Source of the DNA: Methylobacillus sp. MM3
GTDB lineage: Bacteria; Pseudomonadota; Gammaproteobacteria; Burkholderiales; Methylophilaceae
DNA: 64,000 bases
NCBI RefSeq assembly: GCF_001645185.1
Contig: NZ_LXTQ01000050.1
Span: 205,233 to 269,232, forward strand
Reading direction: 5' to 3'
The stretch's first letter is position 1. Every line of letters begins with the position of its first letter. A program made the translations under genes and the position numbers. Positions 34,139 to 42,988 of the stretch are shown here, one piece after another. The notes under the pieces were generated by a model, which saw only the letters and a program-made list of their open reading frames with translations, was not told the origin of the DNA and did no database searches.

Positions 34139-35032
34139 TTACGCCGCAGGAGTCGGAATGACCAGGTGCTGCTCCAGAAACCTGATCAGCAATTGCGTCT
34201 TCAGCGGCAGGTGGCGGCGCGAAGGATAGACCGCATACAGCGACTGCTGCCGGCCAGGACGGAACTGGGGCAATATCAGTTTCAATTCGCCGCGCTCGAT
34301 TTCGTCGTGGATCTGCCAGTAGCACACCATGCCGACGCCCAACCCGTCCTTGATCGCGGCAACCAGCGCCTCGCTGTAGTTGGTCTGGAAGTTGCCGCGC
34401 ACCTTCTGGTGCAACACCTTGCCTTCATGCACAAATTCCCAGTTGTAGTTTTCGTTGAGCACGATGCAATTGTGGTGCTCGAGGTCGGCGGGATGCGCGA
34501 GCAGCGCGGTGCGGGAGAGGTACTCTTCGGTAGCGCACAGCACTTCGGGCGAGGGGCCGAGTTTGCGCGCTATCAGACTGGAGTCGTTCATCTGCGCACC
34601 ACGGATCGCGAGGTCTATGCCCTCGGCAACGATGTCCAGCACCTTGTCCGACAGCTCGAAACTGATGCGTATCGAGGGATAAAGCCGGATGAATTGCGTG
34701 ATCAGCGGCATCAGGTACAACCGCGCGAACGAGGCCGAGGCGGTCATGCGAATCTGGCCGCTAGGCTGGGTTTTCTCGCCCCACTCGCTTTCGTACTGCT
34801 CCACCAGTTCCAGCAGGTTCACCGACTGCTCGAACAGCCGCTGCCCTTCGTCCGTAGGTTGGATGGTGCGGGTAGTACGGTGAAACAAACGCGTGCCAAA
34901 TTCGGTTTCGAGCCGCGCCAGGCGCTTGCTGATTACTCCCGGCGTGGTCTGCGCGATCATGGCCACCGCCGACAGGCTGCGTTTTTCGTAGATCTGCACG
35001 AACAGCTTCAAGTCATCGATGGATTTGAACAT
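34139..35032 (-). CDS. LysR-family transcriptional regulator
   Basis: 297 residues. N-terminal helix-turn-helix (KSIDDLKLFVQIYEKRSLSA, TTPGVISKRLARLETEFGTR then LFHRTTRTIQPTDEGQRL) of the AaeR/DmlR-like branch, and a substrate domain with GQIRMTASASFARLYLMPLI, GIDLAIRGAQMNDSSLIARK and KDGLGVGMVCYWQIHDEIER. It lies downstream of the RND efflux genes on the same strand and could govern them or the small genes before it, but no divergent target is present to support that. Confidence 0.9.
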   Translation of the reverse strand: MFKSIDDLKLFVQIYEKRSLSAVAMIAQTTPGVISKRLARLETEFGTRLFHRTTRTIQPTDEGQRLFEQSVNLLELVEQYESEWGEKTQPSGQIRMTASASFARLYLMPLITQFIRLYPSIRISFELSDKVLDIVAEGIDLAIRGAQMNDSSLIARKLGPSPEVLCATEEYLSRTALLAHPADLEHHNCIVLNENYNWEFVHEGKVLHQKVRGNFQTNYSEALVAAIKDGLGVGMVCYWQIHDEIERGELKLILPQFRPGRQQSLYAVYPSRRHLPLKTQLLIRFLEQHLVIPTPAA

Positions 35033-35053
35033 TGGCCGCCTGCCGGTTCGCTT

Positions 35054-35173
35054 TCAGTATTCGTAAATCGAGAAATAATACCTGCCACAGGCTGACAGGC
35101 GCACCGCGATATCGTGCCACCAGCCACGCAAATGCCCTTCGCCATTTTTGCTGCCGTTTGCCGTGAATCTCAT
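35054..35173 (-). CDS. Possible 39-residue small protein
   Basis: ATG 35173 preceded by GAGGAGG with a 4-nt gap, then 39 codons (MRFTANGSKNGEGHLRGWWH ... FSIYEY) ending 21 bp before the LysR start codon. It is basic and Trp/Tyr-rich with no known family. A terminator lies just upstream (35201-35224), so expression would need its own promoter. The strong ribosome site is the main support. Confidence 0.35.
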   Translation of the reverse strand: MRFTANGSKNGEGHLRGWWHDIAVRLSACGRYYFSIYEY

Positions 35174-35200
35174 ATCGCCTCCTCGCGTCGGATGATACGA

Positions 35201-35224
35201 ATAAGGGCCGGTACGTTCCGGCCC
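35201..35224 (-). terminator. Intrinsic terminator after the membrane protein gene
   Basis: GGGCCGG / CCGGCCC arms with a 6-base loop; on the minus strand it is followed by TTATTCGT, a weak T tract. Confidence 0.65.
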
Positions 35225-35229
35225 AGGCC

Positions 35230-35628
35230 TTACATGGCCGTGACGAACGCGTGGCTCACCCAGACGAATCCGCAAGTGGTGATCATGAAGCTCAGTGCAG
35301 TGTAAACCTTCCACAGCACGTTATTCCAGAAGTCGGTCTTGAGCATCGCGATCACGAAGATGCTGGGATTGGTCATTCCGCCGATCACCACCAGCCAGCA
35401 GGCGGCAGCGGGCAAGTGATAGCCGCCGGCCGTCGCCGCGCCGTAAAACGCGAAGCAGAACAGCGCCATCAGGATGTAGTCGATGTGTGCCTTGATCAGC
35501 AGGCCATAGTCCTTGACCACCCCGCCATCCACGCCCTTGATCACGAACCAGCGCGCAAACGTGCCCAGCCAGGCGAGCACCAATGCTGCGCTCACCATCG
35601 CGATACCGCCTTTCAATAAAATTTCCAT
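35230..35628 (-). CDS. Four-helix integral membrane protein of unknown function
   Basis: 132 residues from ATG 35628; an in-frame ATG at 35643 overlaps the ribosome site and is less likely. Four hydrophobic helices: ILLKGGIAMVSAALVLAWLG, HIDYILMALFCFAFYGAATA, AAACWLVVIGGMTNPSIFVI and LWKVYTALSFMITTCGFVWV. Conserved-looking polar positions are KAHIDYI and TNPSIF within the membrane, which hints at an enzyme or cofactor site, but I do not recognise the family. It follows the NTF2-like gene by 48 bp, and the two probably form one transcript. Confidence 0.7.
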   Translation of the reverse strand: MEILLKGGIAMVSAALVLAWLGTFARWFVIKGVDGGVVKDYGLLIKAHIDYILMALFCFAFYGAATAGGYHLPAAACWLVVIGGMTNPSIFVIAMLKTDFWNNVLWKVYTALSFMITTCGFVWVSHAFVTAM

Positions 35629-35676
35629 TTTTAACCCCTCCAAAATTAAGAATAGTGATTGATTGCCCTATGGCGT

Positions 35677-36051
35677 TCAGTGGCTGTGGAGGTGGAAGAC
35701 CTTGTTCATGATTTTCCATTCGCCGTCCACTTTGAGCAGGTTGAAAAAGTCGGTGAAACGATGCCCGGTCCAGTTATCCGACTCCACCCGCACGCTCGCC
35801 ACCGTGCCGACCACATCGATGTGCACGATGCGCGTCTGCAGATTGCTGGCCGGACCGTTCTCATCGTTCCAGTCGTACAGGTTCTGGATTGGGCCCGCGA
35901 ACAGACTGTCCTCGACGTAGCCATAGATCGTGGCCTCCGCATGGAACGCCGGCTTCATGCGCTCGCCCTCGCCGCTGATCGCGCCATCGACGTAATGCTG
36001 GATGGTGGCGGCGATTTCTTCGTACTCCGTGATATCGGTTGCCGTATTCAT
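35677..36051 (-). CDS. NTF2/SnoaL-like protein (lumazine-binding-like fold)
   Basis: 124 residues from ATG 36051 (GGAGAG upstream); the frame extends to 36126 without support. The pattern EYEEIAATIQHYVDGAISGE, MKPAFHAEATIYGYV and VGTVASVRVESDNWTGHRFT then DFFNLLKVDGEWKIMNKVFH is typical of the NTF2-like superfamily group often called putative lumazine-binding. No catalytic role can be read from it. Neighbouring genes are an unknown membrane protein downstream and the RND efflux operon upstream. Confidence 0.8.
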   Translation of the reverse strand: MNTATDITEYEEIAATIQHYVDGAISGEGERMKPAFHAEATIYGYVEDSLFAGPIQNLYDWNDENGPASNLQTRIVHIDVVGTVASVRVESDNWTGHRFTDFFNLLKVDGEWKIMNKVFHLHSH

Positions 36052-36156
36052 GATGTCTCTCCGTGTTGGTGGTGAAACGCATCTTGTTCTTTTTCTTATT
36101 TGGGATAAATAACAGCATAGGAACAATACTTATCCCCAACTGGGAACAGTAGGCGC

Positions 36157-36186
36157 AAAAAAAGGCCGGGGAGGAGAGACCCGGCC
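36157..36186 (-). terminator. Intrinsic terminator of the RND efflux operon
   Basis: On the minus strand GGCCGGG, nine bases, CCCGGCC and then TTTTTTT, 40 bp after the outer-membrane factor stop codon. Confidence 0.9.
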
Positions 36187-36225
36187 AAGTGGCAAAACGG
36201 AGATGCGAAAAACAGGGAAATGCGG

Positions 36226-37662
36226 TTATCGGGTCGCGACTTCCTCTGTCGCTGTGCGGGAGCCCCAGCCGCCGCCCAACGCGCGGATCAAACCCACCGA
36301 CGCCACCGAGCGCTGACCCATGCTCTGGCTTTGCGCCCGCTCGGCAGCGAGACTGGTCCGCTGCGCGTCGATGACCTCGAAGTAGCTCGCCGAACCGTTG
36401 CTGTAGCGCACTTCCGCCAGATGCGACGCACGCTTCGCCGATGCGATCGCCTCATCCTGAAAGCCGATCTGCCTGTCCAGCGTGCGCAATGCGCTCAGGT
36501 TGTTTTCCACCTCCTGAAAACCCACCAGCACCTGTTGCCGGTAATTGGCCACCTGCGTTTCATAGCCGGCATCGGCACGGGCGAGATTGGCCTTGTTGCG
36601 GCCGCCGTCGAAGATCGGCAGGCTCAGCGCGGTGCCGACCAGCGGCCCCAGCAGCCAGCTGCGGCTGGACCACTTGAATAGCTCCGACAATTCGTCGGAG
36701 GCGTAACCGCCCGACCCGGTCAGCACCAGCTTGGGAAAGAACGCCGCCTTGGCCACGCCGACACGGGCGCTGGCCGCCGCCAACTGGCGCTGCGCCTGCG
36801 CGATGTCCGGGCGGCGTTCCAGCAGTTCCGATGGCAGACCAGCCGGCACGACCACCGTAGAAGGTTGCAAAGACGCGAACGCCAGCGTGAATTGCGCGGG
36901 GGCTTTGCCGAGCAAAATCGCCAGCGCATGATCCTGCTGAGCGCGTAAGCGCTTCACGCTCTCCGCCTCCGCCTGCACAATGGAAAGCTCGGTACTGGCC
37001 TTGGCGACGTCGAGCTCGCTGGTATCGCCCATATCGAAGCGCACCTGTACCAGCCGCACCTCTTCCCGGCGCAGCGCGATGGTTTTTTCCAGGATCGCCA
37101 GCTCGGAATCGAGCGAGCGGATGGAAAAATACTGCTGCGCCACGTCCGCCTGCAACGCGAGCAGCACGGAACGGTAGGCGGCTTCCTGCCCCTCGGCGTC
37201 GAGTTTTGCGGCGCGGCTTTCATCCGACAGGCGACCGATCAGGTCGACCTCATACGAGGCGTTCACCTGCGCGCGCCATTCCGTCGTCGGCGACGTGGTG
37301 CTGTCCCGCAGGCGCGTTGGGCCGATGCCGCCGTTGAGCTGGAAGCCGCGATTGGCGTCCACCACCCCGGCCGTCGCCCGCGCCTCCTTGACCCGGGCCA
37401 GCGCAATCGCCAGGCCGGGGTTGGCCTCCGTCGCCTGGGTGATCAGGCCGTTCAGCTCCACGTCGTCATATATCTTCCACCACTCGCCGCGATCCGCCTG
37501 ATCGGCGGGTGTGGCAGCCTTCCATGCGCCTTCCAGCCCGGCGGCTTCGCGGTACTGCGCCGGAAGATCGAGCGTCACCTGCTCCGGCGGCTTGACGGTG
37601 CTGCAGCCGGCCAGCACCAGCGTGGCCGCCAGTGCCGTCAGTTTCCAGTTGTATCGTGTCAT
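36226..37662 (-). CDS. NodT-family RND efflux outer-membrane lipoprotein
   Basis: 478 residues from ATG 37662 (GGGAG upstream), two bases after the stop of the pump gene. Lipobox TLVLAGC (Cys about 20). Two OEP repeats of the TolC type are visible: LNGLITQATEANPGLAIALA and later ARADAGYETQVANYRQQVLV, with SLPIFDGGRNKANLARADAG and EVIDAQRTSLAAERAQSQSM. It forms the outer-membrane channel of the tripartite efflux system encoded upstream. The open frame continues further upstream inside the pump gene but that part is not translated as this protein. Confidence 0.92.
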   Translation of the reverse strand: MTRYNWKLTALAATLVLAGCSTVKPPEQVTLDLPAQYREAAGLEGAWKAATPADQADRGEWWKIYDDVELNGLITQATEANPGLAIALARVKEARATAGVVDANRGFQLNGGIGPTRLRDSTTSPTTEWRAQVNASYEVDLIGRLSDESRAAKLDAEGQEAAYRSVLLALQADVAQQYFSIRSLDSELAILEKTIALRREEVRLVQVRFDMGDTSELDVAKASTELSIVQAEAESVKRLRAQQDHALAILLGKAPAQFTLAFASLQPSTVVVPAGLPSELLERRPDIAQAQRQLAAASARVGVAKAAFFPKLVLTGSGGYASDELSELFKWSSRSWLLGPLVGTALSLPIFDGGRNKANLARADAGYETQVANYRQQVLVGFQEVENNLSALRTLDRQIGFQDEAIASAKRASHLAEVRYSNGSASYFEVIDAQRTSLAAERAQSQSMGQRSVASVGLIRALGGGWGSRTATEEVATR

Positions 37663-37664
37663 GC

Positions 37665-40600
37665 TCAGACTCCCTTCTGCGGCTCGGCGGTCAGTACGGC
37701 GGCGGCCGGCGCGTCTATTGTTTTGGTTTCGTGCGTGCATTTGGCGACCAGGGTGCGCAGCAGCACGTAGAAAATCGGCGTCAGGAACAGGCCGAATATG
37801 GTCACGCCTATCATCCCGGCGAACACCGCCAGACCCATCGCGTGACGCATTTCCGAACCGGCACCGGTGGACAGCACCAGCGGCACCACGCCGGCGATGA
37901 AGGCGATGGAGGTCATCAGGATGGGGCGCAGGCGCAGGCGGGCCGCCTCGATCGCCGCCGCATAAATCTTGCGGCCCTCGAGCTCCAGTTCGCGCGCGAA
38001 CTCGACGATCAGGATCGCGTTCTTGCATGCCAACCCCACCAGCACCACCAGGCTCACCTGGGTGAAGATATTGTTGTCGCCATCGGTCAGCCATACGCCG
38101 AAAATCGCCGACAGCAGGCCCATCGGCACGATCAGCAGCACGGCCAGCGGCAGCGTCAGGCTCTCGTATTGCGCGGCGAGCACCAGGAACACCAGCAGCA
38201 CCGACAGCGGCAGGATCACGAACAGCGTGTTGCCGGCGATCTTTTCCTGGTAGGTCAGCTCGGTCCACTCGAAGCCGATGCCGCGCGGCAGGGTTTCTGC
38301 CGCGATGCGCTCCACCGCGGCCTGCGCCTCGCCGGTGCTGTAGCCGGGCGCCGCGCCGCCGTTGACGTCGGCCGACGGAAAGCCGTTGTAGCGCATGGCG
38401 CGATCCGGCCCGTAGCTCTGCGTCATCTTCAGCACCGACGACAGCGGCACCATCTCGCCCTTGTCGTTGCGCGCCTTCAACAGCCCGACATCCTCGGCAT
38501 GCGCACGGAATTGCGCGTCGGCCTGCACGCGTACCTGATAGGTGCGGCCGAACTTGTTGAAATCGTTGACGTAGAGCGAGCCCAGGTAGATCTGCAACGT
38601 GTCGAACACTTCCGGGATCGAGACGCCCAACTGCTGCGCATGCGTACGGTCGACGTCGGCATACAGCTGCGGCACGTTGTTCTGGTAGCTGGAGAACATC
38701 CCGGCCAGCTCGGGCGCCTTCTGCGCCTTGGCGAGGAACGCTTGCAGCGCATCATTGAGCGCCTCGTTGCCCAGCGCCGCGCGATCCTGGATTTGCAGCT
38801 TGAAGCCGCCGATAGTACCCAGCCCTTGTACCGGCGGCGGCGGGAACACGGCGATGAACGCGCCCTGCACCGCGGCGTATTCCTTGTTGAGCTGTTGCGC
38901 GATGGCGAAGCCGTTCAGCTCGGGCGACTTTCGCTCGCTGAAGGGCTTCAGCGTTGCGAATACGATGCCGGAATTGGGGCTGTTGGTGAAGCCGTTGATC
39001 GACAGGCCGGGAAAAGCCACCGCCGACTCCACGCCGGGATGCTTCAGCGCGATCTCGCTCATCTGGCGGATGACGTCCTCGGTGCGGTCCAGCGAAGCAG
39101 CATCGGGCAATTGCGCGAAGCTCACCAAGTATTGCTTGTCCTGCGCCGGAATGAAACCCGCCGGCACCTTGTGCAGCAGAAACATCGTCGCGCCGATCAG
39201 CAGCGCATACACCGCCAGCATCACGCTCTTGTGTCGCAATACGGCCGTGACGCCGCCGCCGTAGTTTTCCGAGCCGCGCTGGAACATCCGGTTGAAGCGC
39301 GTGAAGAACCAGCCAAAGAGGCCGTCGATGGTGCGCTGGAAGGCGTCCTTTTTCGCGTCGTGCGGCTTCAGCAGCAATGCGGCCAGCGCCGGCGACAAGG
39401 TCAGCGAGTTAAAAGCCGAAATCACGGTCGAAATCGCGATAGTGAGCGCAAACTGCTGGAAGAACTGCCCGGTCAGCCCACTGACGAAGGCCAGTGGCAC
39501 GAACACCGCGGACAGCGTCAGCGCAATCGCGACGATGGGGCCGGATACTTCGCGCATCGCGCGGTAGGTCGCTTCCTTGGCGCTCAGGCCGTGGGCGATG
39601 TTACGCTCGACGTTCTCGACCACCACAATGGCGTCGTCGACCACAATACCGATGGCCAGCACCAGTCCGAACAGGCTTAAGGTATTGATGGAAAATCCCA
39701 GCCCCAGCATGATCGCGAACGTACCGATAATCGACACCGGCACCGCCAGCAGCGGGATGATGGACGCGCGCCAGGTCTGCAGGAACACGATCACCACCAG
39801 CACCACCAGCGCGACCGCGATCAGCAGCGTCTCGATCACGGCGTGGATGGAGGCCTTCACGAACTGCGTCGGGTCGTAAACGATGCGGTATTCCAGGCCT
39901 TCCGGCATGTCCTTCTGCAGCTCGGCCATGGTGTTACGCACGTTGTCCGAAATCTGCAGCGCATTGGAGCCGGGCGCCTGGAAGATGGGAATCGCCACTG
40001 CCGATTTGTTGTTCAGCAGCGAGCGCAGTGCGTACTCACTGGCGCCCAACTCGACGCGCGCCACGTCCTTGAGGCGCGTGACCACGCCGGTATCGGAGGT
40101 ACGGATGACGATATTTTCGAATTCCTCTTCCGTAGCCAGCCGTCCGCGCGCATTGACGGAAATCTGGTAGTCCACGCCGGGCAGCGAGGGCGAAGCGCCG
40201 ATCACGCCAGCGGCAACATCGACGTTCTGTTGGCGGATCGCGTTGACCACGTCGTTGGCGGTGAGGCGGCGCTCGGCCACCTTGCGCGGATCGAGCCAGA
40301 TGCGCATCGAGTAATCGCCGGCGCCGAACAGCCGCACTTGGCCCACGCCTTCGATGCGGCCCAGCCTGTCCTTGACGTTGAGCACCGCGTAATTGCGCAG
40401 ATAGGTCATGTCATAGCGGTCGTTGGGCGAGAGCAGATGCACGACCATGGTCAGATCGGGCGAGCTTTTCACGGTGGTGACGCCCAGCCGCTGCACTTCC
40501 TCAGGAAGCCTCGGTAACGCCTGATTAACGCGGTTCTGCACCAGTTGCTGCGCGAGATCGGGCGAAGTGCCGAGCTTGAAGGTGACGGTCAACGTCATCA

Positions 40601-40865
40601 GGCCGTCCGAGGTCGCCTGCGAGGCCATATAGAGCATGCCCTCGACGCCGTTGATCTGCTCCTCGATCGGTGCCGCGACGGTCTCGGCGATGGTCTGCGG
40701 ATTGGCGCCGGGGAACTGCGCCTTGACGATGACCGACGGCGGCACGACTTCCGGGTACTCGGAAATCGGCAGATTGAGCATGGCAATCAGACCGCCGACG
40801 AAGATGATCACCGACAGCACGCCCGCGAAAATCGGCCGGTCTACAAAGAATTTTGAAATATTCAT
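37665..40865 (-). CDS. RND multidrug efflux pump inner-membrane subunit (HAE1/AcrB-MexF family)
   Basis: 1066 residues, the usual family length, starting MNISKFFVDRPIFAGVLSVI. Twelve membrane helices; the proton-relay aspartates are in LAIGIVVDDAIVVVENVERN on helix 4. Typical porter-domain parts GVEGMLYMASQATSDG and QFFQQFALTIAISTVISAFN, and GLACKNAILIVEFARELE on the second half. It exchanges protons for drugs or toxic metabolites, drawing from the periplasm or the outer leaflet. Preceded by its adaptor (28 bp) and followed by the outer-membrane factor (2 bp). Confidence 0.95.
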   Translation of the reverse strand: MNISKFFVDRPIFAGVLSVIIFVGGLIAMLNLPISEYPEVVPPSVIVKAQFPGANPQTIAETVAAPIEEQINGVEGMLYMASQATSDGLMTLTVTFKLGTSPDLAQQLVQNRVNQALPRLPEEVQRLGVTTVKSSPDLTMVVHLLSPNDRYDMTYLRNYAVLNVKDRLGRIEGVGQVRLFGAGDYSMRIWLDPRKVAERRLTANDVVNAIRQQNVDVAAGVIGASPSLPGVDYQISVNARGRLATEEEFENIVIRTSDTGVVTRLKDVARVELGASEYALRSLLNNKSAVAIPIFQAPGSNALQISDNVRNTMAELQKDMPEGLEYRIVYDPTQFVKASIHAVIETLLIAVALVVLVVIVFLQTWRASIIPLLAVPVSIIGTFAIMLGLGFSINTLSLFGLVLAIGIVVDDAIVVVENVERNIAHGLSAKEATYRAMREVSGPIVAIALTLSAVFVPLAFVSGLTGQFFQQFALTIAISTVISAFNSLTLSPALAALLLKPHDAKKDAFQRTIDGLFGWFFTRFNRMFQRGSENYGGGVTAVLRHKSVMLAVYALLIGATMFLLHKVPAGFIPAQDKQYLVSFAQLPDAASLDRTEDVIRQMSEIALKHPGVESAVAFPGLSINGFTNSPNSGIVFATLKPFSERKSPELNGFAIAQQLNKEYAAVQGAFIAVFPPPPVQGLGTIGGFKLQIQDRAALGNEALNDALQAFLAKAQKAPELAGMFSSYQNNVPQLYADVDRTHAQQLGVSIPEVFDTLQIYLGSLYVNDFNKFGRTYQVRVQADAQFRAHAEDVGLLKARNDKGEMVPLSSVLKMTQSYGPDRAMRYNGFPSADVNGGAAPGYSTGEAQAAVERIAAETLPRGIGFEWTELTYQEKIAGNTLFVILPLSVLLVFLVLAAQYESLTLPLAVLLIVPMGLLSAIFGVWLTDGDNNIFTQVSLVVLVGLACKNAILIVEFARELELEGRKIYAAAIEAARLRLRPILMTSIAFIAGVVPLVLSTGAGSEMRHAMGLAVFAGMIGVTIFGLFLTPIFYVLLRTLVAKCTHETKTIDAPAAAVLTAEPQKGV

Positions 40866-40893
40866 TTTTTTGTTCCTGGTTGTCCGAGCAGGC

Positions 40894-42114
40894 TCAGATC
40901 AGTGTTTTCCTGGGCTTGTCCTTCAACTGCGAAGTCTTGAGATTGGCCTGCGGCGGCACCTCGCCGGCGACAACCGGGGCGACCACATCATTCGGATGCA
41001 CCCGCTGCAAGCCGTTGACAATGACTTTCTCGCCTTCCTGCAAACCGGAACGCACCACGCGCTTGCCGTCGATCACCGGCCCCAGCACCACCGGGCGGTA
41101 AGTTGCCTTGTTGTCGGCGCCGACTACCATCACGTACTTCTTGTCCTGGTCGGTACCGACCGCCTTGTCGTCGATCAGCAGCGCAGCTTGCTTTCCGCCG
41201 CCGCCGATGCGGACCCGGGCATACATGCCGGGGGTCAGCAGGCTGGCAGGGTTGTTGACGATGGCGCGTACGCGGATCGTGCCCGAGGCCGTATCGACGC
41301 GGTTATCGAACGCCTGCAATTGCGCCGGATGCGGATAGCCTTCCTCGTTGCTCAGCCCAATCGCGACCGGAATGCGGGCAACATTGGCATTGCCGGCCGC
41401 GCCTTGCGTCGCATAGCGCTGAAAGGTCTGCTCATCGATCTCGAAATTCACATATACCGGCGAAACCGAAACCAGCGTCGTCAATGCCGGCACGCTGGGG
41501 CCGACGCCGACGAGGTTGCCGGTGGTGATCTCGGCACGCGAGACGCGGCCGCTTACCGGCGCGGTAATCGCGGTGTATTGCAGATTGAGCCGAGCGGTCA
41601 TTACCGCCGCTTCGGCCGCCTTGAGGCGCGCCTCGGCTTCCTGCACTGCGCTATTGCGCTGATCCAGCTCGCGCCGGGCGACCGCATGTTCGTCGGCCAG
41701 GCGACGCGTGCGCTCGAGCTCGGTCTGGGATAGCCCCAAGGTCGCCTCGGCCTGGGCTTTTTCCGCCTCGGCACGCGCCAGTTCCGCTTCGTACGGACGC
41801 GGGTCTATGGTGAACAGCGGATCGCCTTTCCTGACCAGTTGGCCTTCGCGGAAATGCACGGCATCGATGGTGCCGGCCACGCGTGGACGGATTTCCACGT
41901 ATTCGATAGCCTCGACCCGGCCGGAGAAGTCATCCCACTCGATGACCGAGCGTTCGACAACCGGCGCCACGGTGACGGGCGTGGGCGCTGCTGCCACAGC
42001 TTGTGGCTTGGCCGCTTCGCTGTTGAGCGAAATGCCGACAGCGCTGCCAACCAGCGCGAGGCCGATGGCAACCGCGATCAGCTTGCGGGAAAAAATCGGA
42101 GTAGTGGTTTCCAT
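40894..42114 (-). CDS. RND efflux periplasmic adaptor (membrane fusion protein)
   Basis: 406 residues. N-terminal anchor (KLIAVAIGLALVGSAVGISL), lipoyl-like halves YVEIRPRVAGTIDAVHFREG and YTAITAPVSGRVSRAEITTG around a coiled-coil hairpin (ARAEAEKAQAEATLGLSQTE to VQEAEARLKAAEAAVMTARL), then beta-barrel and membrane-proximal domains (GTIRVRAIVNNPASLLTPGM). No lipobox Cys, so the N-terminus is probably a membrane anchor. Links the pump with the outer-membrane channel. In the order SDR-hydrolase-adaptor-pump-channel with gaps below 45 bp. Confidence 0.93.
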   Translation of the reverse strand: METTTPIFSRKLIAVAIGLALVGSAVGISLNSEAAKPQAVAAAPTPVTVAPVVERSVIEWDDFSGRVEAIEYVEIRPRVAGTIDAVHFREGQLVRKGDPLFTIDPRPYEAELARAEAEKAQAEATLGLSQTELERTRRLADEHAVARRELDQRNSAVQEAEARLKAAEAAVMTARLNLQYTAITAPVSGRVSRAEITTGNLVGVGPSVPALTTLVSVSPVYVNFEIDEQTFQRYATQGAAGNANVARIPVAIGLSNEEGYPHPAQLQAFDNRVDTASGTIRVRAIVNNPASLLTPGMYARVRIGGGGKQAALLIDDKAVGTDQDKKYVMVVGADNKATYRPVVLGPVIDGKRVVRSGLQEGEKVIVNGLQRVHPNDVVAPVVAGEVPPQANLKTSQLKDKPRKTLI

Positions 42115-42155
42115 GATGAAAACTCCTTGTTATTGATAAGAAACGGGTTGGCAAT

Positions 42156-42959
42156 TCATGCAGGATCGGCCACGAACTGGCCGACAATCTGCACGACTTG
42201 GTCGAAATTTGGGTGCTCGGGCTGGACCAGTCGGCCCTGGGCGCCTTGCAGCCGGCGCATCTGCACCGGCACGCCGGCGGCAATCAATTTGGCGGCGTAT
42301 TGCTCTGCCTCGTCGCGCAATGGGTCCAGTTCCGCGCTGACGATCAAGGCCGGCGCCAGGCCGCCCAAGCGGCGAGAGGTGATGGGCGCGGCATAGGGAT
42401 GCATCGCATCGCTGGCACAAGGCAGGTAATCACTCCAGGCTTTGCGGCACGGGCAGTCGCCCGCCTTCTGCATCGACTGGGTGGCTTGCTGCGGATCCAG
42501 CATGGGGCTGATCAATACCTGGCCCTGCAGTTTGACGGGGCCCATGCCGAGGCCACGATCGCGCGCCATCATGGCCACAACCGCGGCCAGATTGCCGCCC
42601 GCCTGATCGCCCGCGACGACGATGCGAGCAGCGTCGGCGCCGAGCCCGGAAGCATGGGCCGCCGTCCATAGCAGTGCCTCGAAGGCGAGTTCCACCGTCG
42701 CCGGGAAATGCAGCCTGGGCGCGAGCGGGTAGTCGACGCAGACGGTCACCGCCTCGTTCGCCAATGCGCGGGCCAGGCCGGCCGCGTCTTCCACGCTGCC
42801 GCAGTTGAACAGACCGCCATGGAAATACAGGACCGTCGGCCGCGCAGCCCCACCCCCGTCCTTGCCGAATACGCGCAGCCCCACCTTTTCATTGGTGTGT
42901 TGCGAGGCAAAATCCGTGAGCCAAGGCTGCATGTCGGCGGTGTTCAAGATCGGTTCCAT
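42156..42959 (-). CDS. Alpha/beta-hydrolase fold protein lacking the catalytic serine and histidine
   Basis: 267 residues of the hormone-sensitive-lipase-like (hydrolase_3) type: VLYFHGGLFNCGSVEDAAGL with the oxyanion HGG, VCVDYPLAPRLHFPATVELA and the acid region SAELDPLRDEAEQYAAKLI. The nucleophile elbow, normally GDSAGG, reads GDQAGG here, and the final His motif (HGF-like) is replaced by LQGAQGRLVQ. Both catalytic residues are therefore missing, and hydrolysis is not expected; a binding or regulatory role is possible. It sits between an SDR gene and the RND adaptor, in their operon. Confidence 0.85.
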   Translation of the reverse strand: MEPILNTADMQPWLTDFASQHTNEKVGLRVFGKDGGGAARPTVLYFHGGLFNCGSVEDAAGLARALANEAVTVCVDYPLAPRLHFPATVELAFEALLWTAAHASGLGADAARIVVAGDQAGGNLAAVVAMMARDRGLGMGPVKLQGQVLISPMLDPQQATQSMQKAGDCPCRKAWSDYLPCASDAMHPYAAPITSRRLGGLAPALIVSAELDPLRDEAEQYAAKLIAAGVPVQMRRLQGAQGRLVQPEHPNFDQVVQIVGQFVADPA

Positions 42960-42988
42960 GGTTGGTTATGAGGCAATAAGTTGTCCGC

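Noticed and set aside
36226..38268. A 680-codon frame that would join the outer-membrane factor to upstream sequence
   Set aside because: The first 200 codons lie in the pump gene in another frame; the lipoprotein signal starts at ATG 37662.
37632..39680. A 682-codon open frame on the plus strand opposite the RND pump gene
   Set aside because: Low-complexity His/Gln/Arg-rich translation with no ribosome site, fully inside the antisense of an intact pump gene.
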